From NCBI GenBank assembly GCA_030655675.1, contig JAUSPM010000229.1:1-8788 (forward strand): a stretch of DNA of 8,788 nt, read 5' to 3'. The notes under the pieces are model-generated. The model saw only the letters and a program-made list of their open reading frames with translations, did no database searches and was not told the origin of the DNA. Positions 6,527 to 8,788 of this stretch are shown here, in pieces. This stretch comes from Methanosarcinaceae archaeon (GTDB lineage: Archaea > Halobacteriota > Methanosarcinia > Methanosarcinales > Methanosarcinaceae). How positions within the stretch are numbered: the stretch's first letter is position 1; the number at the start of each line of letters is the position of its first letter. A program made the position numbers and the translations under genes.

Positions 6527-6594
6527 AACCGCAGAGTACGCAGAGGGCGCAGAGAGTTGTATTTTTTCTATGCGGTCTCAGCGTCCTCTGCGGT
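6527..6594 (-). repeat. 9-bp-period hairpin R4 (CGCAGAGTA units)
   Basis: CGCAGAG units start at 6530, 6539 and 6548, exactly 9 bp apart. The right arm (6575-6594) is complementary to the first two, pairing over about 20 bp with AACCGCAGAG/CTCTGCGGTT at the base. The loop holds a run of six T. Its units resemble those of R3 70 bp away (CGCAGAG versus CACAGAG). Confidence 0.75.
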
Positions 6595-6626
6595 TTGAAA
6601 ATTTTCATTGATCTTTAGTGTTTTAG

Positions 6627-6654
6627 GATCTAACCCACTCAGTGTTTGGGGATC
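6627..6654 (+). repeat. Short inverted element, right copy (pairs with 3266-3292)
   Basis: GATCTAACCCACTCA, a short spacer, then TGGGGATC. It folds on itself through CCCA/TGGG and GATC/GATC with a small bulge, and matches the reverse complement of 3266-3292 at about 24 of 28 positions by eye. It lies between hairpin R4 and the tRNA gene. Confidence 0.5.
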
Positions 6655-6704
6655 TTATTAATTGAAATAACTTGATTTGAACAGCGGGCACTATATTATA
6701 AGGG

Positions 6705-6728
6705 TTAATTCAGAATTAATTTAAAAAA
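6705..6728 (-). terminator. T-run terminator of tRNA-Val, followed by a palindrome
   Basis: On the minus strand CTTTTTT (6729-6723) comes 7 nt after the tRNA CCA end, which is a normal archaeal stop signal. Immediately beyond it TTAATTC-A-GAATTAA (6705-6719) is a 7-bp inverted repeat with a one-base spacer. Confidence 0.6.
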
Positions 6729-6735
6729 GATATTT

Positions 6736-6812
6736 TGGTGGGCCCGATGAGATTCGAACTCATGATCCCCGCCGTGTAAAGGCGATGTCATAACCGGCTA
6801 GACCACGGGCCC
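6736..6812 (-). tRNA. tRNA-Val, anticodon TAC, with encoded CCA
   Basis: The minus strand folds as a full cloverleaf. The 7-bp acceptor stem is GGGCCCG/CGGGCCC, and the anticodon stem TCGCC/GGCGG encloses the loop TTTACAC, so the anticodon is TAC, reading GTA and related valine codons. The T arm is ATGAG-TTCGAAT-CTCAT. The discriminator is A (6739), and CCA is encoded in the DNA at 6738-6736, so the 3' end needs no added CCA. No intron is seen. It stands alone, between the transport cluster and a divergent small membrane protein gene. Confidence 0.97.
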
Positions 6813-6854
6813 ACAATTGAATTGCGATAAGCGCATCCCCATAATGTACTAAGA

Positions 6855-6862
6855 TGTATATA
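6855..6862 (-). promoter_or_regulatory. TATA box of the tRNA-Val gene
   Basis: Minus strand ATATATAC (6862-6855), preceded by a purine-rich AAAAAAGG that fits a TFB recognition element. The start would fall near 6832, about 20 nt before the mature 5' end at 6812, to be trimmed by RNase P. Confidence 0.6.
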
Positions 6863-6886
6863 TCCTTTTTTGGTGGAGGTTTTGAC

Positions 6887-6896
6887 AGTGCGCACT
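6887..6896. promoter_or_regulatory. 10-bp palindrome AGTGCGCACT between divergent promoters
   Basis: A perfect palindrome midway between the tRNA-Val TATA box and the TATA box at 6929-6935. The position suits a regulator site, but there is only one copy and no other support. Confidence 0.3.
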
Positions 6897-6928
6897 TTAA
6901 ATTGTTCTTTGATCCAATCAGATAATAC

Positions 6929-6935
6929 TATATAC
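6929..6935 (+). promoter_or_regulatory. TATA box of the 6955 gene (leaderless start)
   Basis: TATATAC in ACTATATACAAAAAA lies about 25 nt before ATG 6955. Transcription would start at or beside that ATG, which supports it as a leaderless start. A second AT-rich TATATAA (6947-6953) is too close to the start to serve it. Confidence 0.5.
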
Positions 6936-6954
6936 AAAAAAATTTCTATATAAA

Positions 6955-7362
6955 ATGGGAGATGTGGGAGAAATGGATATAATAGTATTCTTGAAAAAAT
7001 TTATTTTGTATTTGACTATACTATATGTATTGTGGATACCCATAGTTGCAAAATATGTTTCGGTTTCTGTTGTTTCAATGGATCTAACTAATTTTGTATT
7101 GTTCTATTTACCTGTGAACATGATACCGTTTGTTGCTCTTGTATTTGCTACACCGATTGAAAAATCAAGGATGGCAAAAATAATTATATCCGGTTTGCTA
7201 TTAACAATTATTTTAATTTTTTCAATCTATAGATTACAGATGATATTTTTAACATTCCAGACTGAGTTATTTTATATATATGCAATCGGAAGAATTGCGT
7301 TTCCATTTTTACTCTGGATCGCATTTACTCACAAAACGGTCTTTACTTTGAAGGATCAATGA
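6955..7362 (+). CDS. Small membrane protein, function unknown
   Basis: I do not recognise this protein. It has 135 residues with four hydrophobic segments at about 12-33, 44-65, 74-92 and 105-123. They are separated by short charged turns (EKSRMAK near 70-76), with a polar HKTVFTLKDQ tail. There are no Cys/His clusters, catalytic motifs or cleavable signal. It is very AT-rich. The first ATG fits a leaderless message from the TATA box at 6929-6935. ATG 6973 is an alternative, with GGGAG ending only 2 nt before it, probably too close to work well. The gene is alone, divergent from the tRNA and 263 bp before the repeat protein gene, which has its own TATA box. Its similar size and topology to the 203-658 product do not amount to sequence similarity that I can see. 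Confidence 0.6.
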   Translation: MGDVGEMDIIVFLKKFILYLTILYVLWIPIVAKYVSVSVVSMDLTNFVLFYLPVNMIPFVALVFATPIEKSRMAKIIISGLLLTIILIFSIYRLQMIFLTFQTELFYIYAIGRIAFPFLLWIAFTHKTVFTLKDQ

Positions 7363-7453
7363 TGGTATTAATTATTCGAATATTAAGTATTGACGCCTCA
7401 TGCAATCGAATTTTAGTTCCCTATTTTAGTTTCGTATCTGGGTTTCTTATCAG

Positions 7454-7460
7454 TATATAA
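7454..7460 (+). promoter_or_regulatory. TATA box of the calcium-loop repeat protein gene
   Basis: TATATAA in CAGTATATAATACC. A start about 25 nt downstream (about 7480-7485) would give a leader of roughly 140 nt before ATG 7626, long for an archaeal message and occupied by the foldable element at 7518-7609. Confidence 0.5.
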
Positions 7461-7517
7461 TACCTTAATTCATATTCTTTGTTTAGTGGTTGTCATTCGG
7501 GGGGTTTATTTCCGGGG

Positions 7518-7609
7518 CAATCTCAATTATTATGGGCGGTGACTTTTAGGCAAAACTGGCAGAGATGCCATCATGTCGAAAAATCGTAGCCTAGCAAAAT
7601 ATTGAATTG
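7518..7609 (+). promoter_or_regulatory. Candidate structured 5' leader (riboswitch-like or thermosensor-like fold)
   Basis: A closing stem pairs 7518-7531 with 7598-7609 (12 bp, two single-base bulges). Inside it TTAGGC 7546-7551 pairs with GCCTAG 7589-7594, and within that lie hairpins TGGC/GCCA (7557-7560 with 7567-7570) and CGA/TCG (7577-7579 with 7584-7586). The structure ends 3 nt before the GGAGG Shine-Dalgarno, so its folding could control ribosome access. I could not match it to a known class. The GGCAAAA segment recalls c-di-GMP-I RNAs, but the rest of that consensus is absent. Confidence 0.4.
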
Positions 7610-7612
7610 GTA

Positions 7613-7617
7613 GGAGG
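7613..7617 (+). promoter_or_regulatory. Ribosome binding site of the repeat protein
   Basis: GGAGG with an 8-nt spacer to ATG 7626. It is the strongest Shine-Dalgarno in the window, fitting a highly translated surface or secreted protein, and it fixes the start. Confidence 0.8.
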
Positions 7618-7625
7618 AAAATCAG

Positions 7626-8788
7626 ATGCGATTTAAGATAAGTGTTCTGTTGATTGTAGCCATGTTATGCGTAGCATTAACAGGAATGGCTTCAGCAGCG
7701 GACGTTAAATGTGCATGGGAACCATGCGGAGAAAAAGTAGAACAGGCTGAAATAGATGCTGTATATGCATTAACTCCAGCGAATATGCAAATAATGTATA
7801 CGGATGTTAATAGTAATAGCAGATTCGACAAGGATGATGTCTTGTTCATAGACGGTATAATTGATGATCTTGGTAGATTTGAAGTTGAAGTCGGAGATGT
7901 CAGGCTGACTGACAGTTGCGGCACCTATCAACCAAACACAAAGGTTGTACATGGGGACAAGGAAATCGGTCAGACACTAAAGCAACTGCCCAGAGGTCAA
8001 ACTGTAGTTGGATTTGTTGATGTAAACAACGACGGTGTTTACGATCTTTCAGATCCGCTCTATGTTGAAACTGATTCAAGCGGTACTGTGACAGTGAACG
8101 ATGTAAGATTGACAGTAAGAGATAATTACCCTGCTTACAGTAGAGTAAAGATCGGCGACTCGGACATTACTGATGTACTTCTTGATCCGGTAACATTCAC
8201 AGCTCCACTTTTAACACCAATTACTGTTATGCTTGGATTCATCGACTCGGACTGTTCCGCGACATGGACATGTGTTGACAAGCTGTATTTGCAACAAATG
8301 GCTGGAATAGAAACGGCTAATGGTAATGTTGCTGATATGTTTGTAACGATCGGCGACTTCAGGTTGTACATTCCACAAGTTGCAATTGATGAAGAGGGAT
8401 GGCCATCATGCGGTACAAAGGTTAAGCAAGCTGACATAGACGCTGTATATGTATTAACTCCATCTGTGACCATGCAGATCATGTACACAGATGTAAACAG
8501 TAATGGCAGATTCGATCAGGATGATGTCTTATTCATAGACGGTCTAATGGATCCTTTAGATCAAGGATTTGAAGTTGAAGTCGGAGATGTCAGGTTGACT
8601 GACAGTTGCGGCACCTATGATCCAAACACAAAGGTTGTACATGGTGACAAGGAAGTCGGCCAGACATTGAAGCAACTGCCAGGTGGTCAAACTGTAGTTG
8701 GATTTGTTGATGTAAACAACGACGGTGTTTACGATCTTTCAGATCCGCTCTATGTTGAAACTGATTCAAGCGGTACTGTGACAGTGAA
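7626..8788 (+). CDS. Secreted protein with tandem EF-hand/dockerin-like calcium-loop repeats (3' end beyond window)
   Basis: The frame is open for 387 codons and runs off the window. Residues 1-25 form a signal peptide (MRFK, hydrophobic core, cut near ASA or SAA before DVKC), so it is exported. The mature part has a 228-residue unit (34-261) restarting at C262. Each unit holds three subunits with a 12-residue loop of the dockerin/EF-hand type (D1, N or D at 3 and 5, D9, D12): 60-71 DVNSNSRFDKDD, 132-143 DVNNDGVYDLSD and a degraded 207-218 DSDCSATWTCVD, then 289-300 and 362-373 in unit two. A strand like VEVGDVRLT or VTVNDVRLT follows most loops. Loop spacings are 72, 75, 82 and 73 residues. 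It likely binds Ca2+ at the cell surface, in or on the S-layer. A C-terminal anchor cannot be judged. It has its own TATA box, a long leader and a strong GGAGG. Confidence 0.85.
   Translation, partial: MRFKISVLLIVAMLCVALTGMASAADVKCAWEPCGEKVEQAEIDAVYALTPANMQIMYTDVNSNSRFDKDDVLFIDGIIDDLGRFEVEVGDVRLTDSCGTYQPNTKVVHGDKEIGQTLKQLPRGQTVVGFVDVNNDGVYDLSDPLYVETDSSGTVTVNDVRLTVRDNYPAYSRVKIGDSDITDVLLDPVTFTAPLLTPITVMLGFIDSDCSATWTCVDKLYLQQMAGIETANGNVADMFVTIGDFRLYIPQVAIDEEGWPSCGTKVKQADIDAVYVLTPSVTMQIMYTDVNSNGRFDQDDVLFIDGLMDPLDQGFEVEVGDVRLTDSCGTYDPNTKVVHGDKEVGQTLKQLPGGQTVVGFVDVNNDGVYDLSDPLYVETDSSGTVTV
7725..8408 (+). repeat. Large tandem repeat unit 1 within the secreted protein
   Basis: 684 bp (228 codons), from the TGC codon of C34 to just before the TGC of C262. 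It comprises three calcium-loop subunits. The first and second are copied in unit 2. The third carries the degraded loop with two cysteines. Confidence 0.8.
8409..8788 (+). repeat. Large tandem repeat unit 2, cut by the window end
   Basis: Matches unit 1 from C34 onward with two single-codon insertions, so the offset grows from 684 to 690 bp. Positions 8685-8788 are identical, base for base, to 7995-8098 (104 bp), while the first 100 bp differ at many third codon positions. More units may follow outside the window. Confidence 0.85.

Noticed and set aside
3266..6654. Insertion sequence or composite transposon
   Set aside because: No transposase, no target-site duplication that I could see, and the genes between are ordinary transport genes. 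Kept only as a bracketing-repeat finding.
6955..7362. Archaeosortase or exosortase accessory protein
   Set aside because: The hydrophobic N-terminal pattern is only vaguely similar, and there is no sortase-like gene or visible sorting signal in the window.
7546..7594. c-di-GMP-I (GEMM) riboswitch, because of the GGCAAAA segment
   Set aside because: The second conserved segment (GACGCAAAGCC type) and the downstream receptor helix are missing, so only an unclassified structured leader is claimed.
7622..8488. Minus-strand frames over the repeat protein gene
   Set aside because: They arise as shadows of the repeated sequence. The plus frame has a signal peptide, a strong GGAGG and repeated calcium loops.

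Overview
The window looks like chromosome of a methanogenic archaeon, most likely of the Methanosarcinaceae type (Methanolobus or Methanococcoides kind). This is inferred from an archaeal-type aspartyl-tRNA synthetase, GGTGA ribosome binding sites, TATA-box promoters, an archaeal tandem PhoU/TrkA_C protein, AT-rich spacers and a large secreted repeat protein. The lineage is inferred from gene content and style, not from any database match.

Layout from left to right. (1) 1-178 holds copy A of a dispersed hairpin-bearing repeat and a TATA box, leading into an unrecognised four-helix membrane protein (203-658, +). (2) 763-3027 (+) holds aspS and rpiA, separated by a long imperfect hairpin. (3) 3028-3827 has no credible gene but is full of structure: three more copies of the dispersed repeat (B, C, D), a 9-bp-period hairpin, a short inverted element and a palindrome. 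(4) 3828-6319 (-) is a Mg2+/divalent cation transport cluster: two overlapping MgtE/SLC41-type half-transporters, then a tandem PhoU-TrkA_C regulatory protein. (5) 6320-6735 holds two more 9-bp-period hairpins and the partner of the short inverted element, so the cluster is bracketed by related inverted sequences. (6) A tRNA-Val(TAC) gene lies at 6736-6812 (-) with its own TATA box and T-run. (7) A second unrecognised small membrane protein lies at 6955-7362 (+). (8) From 7626 to the window end is the 5' part of a secreted protein with EF-hand/dockerin-like calcium loops in large tandem repeats. A foldable leader of about 140 nt precedes it.

How they fit together: aspS, rpiA and the tRNA are housekeeping. 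Residues H31 and P90 of AspRS predict the non-discriminating form, which supplies Asp-tRNA(Asn) for amidation. The two half-transporters probably form one heteromeric transporter, with the PhoU/TrkA_C protein as a candidate cytosolic regulator.

The most unusual material is non-coding. It comprises a dispersed element whose hairpin sequence changes while pairing is kept, four hairpins built from 9-bp tandem units with different sequences, an inverted pair around the transport cluster, and a structured leader ending just before the Shine-Dalgarno of the repeat protein.
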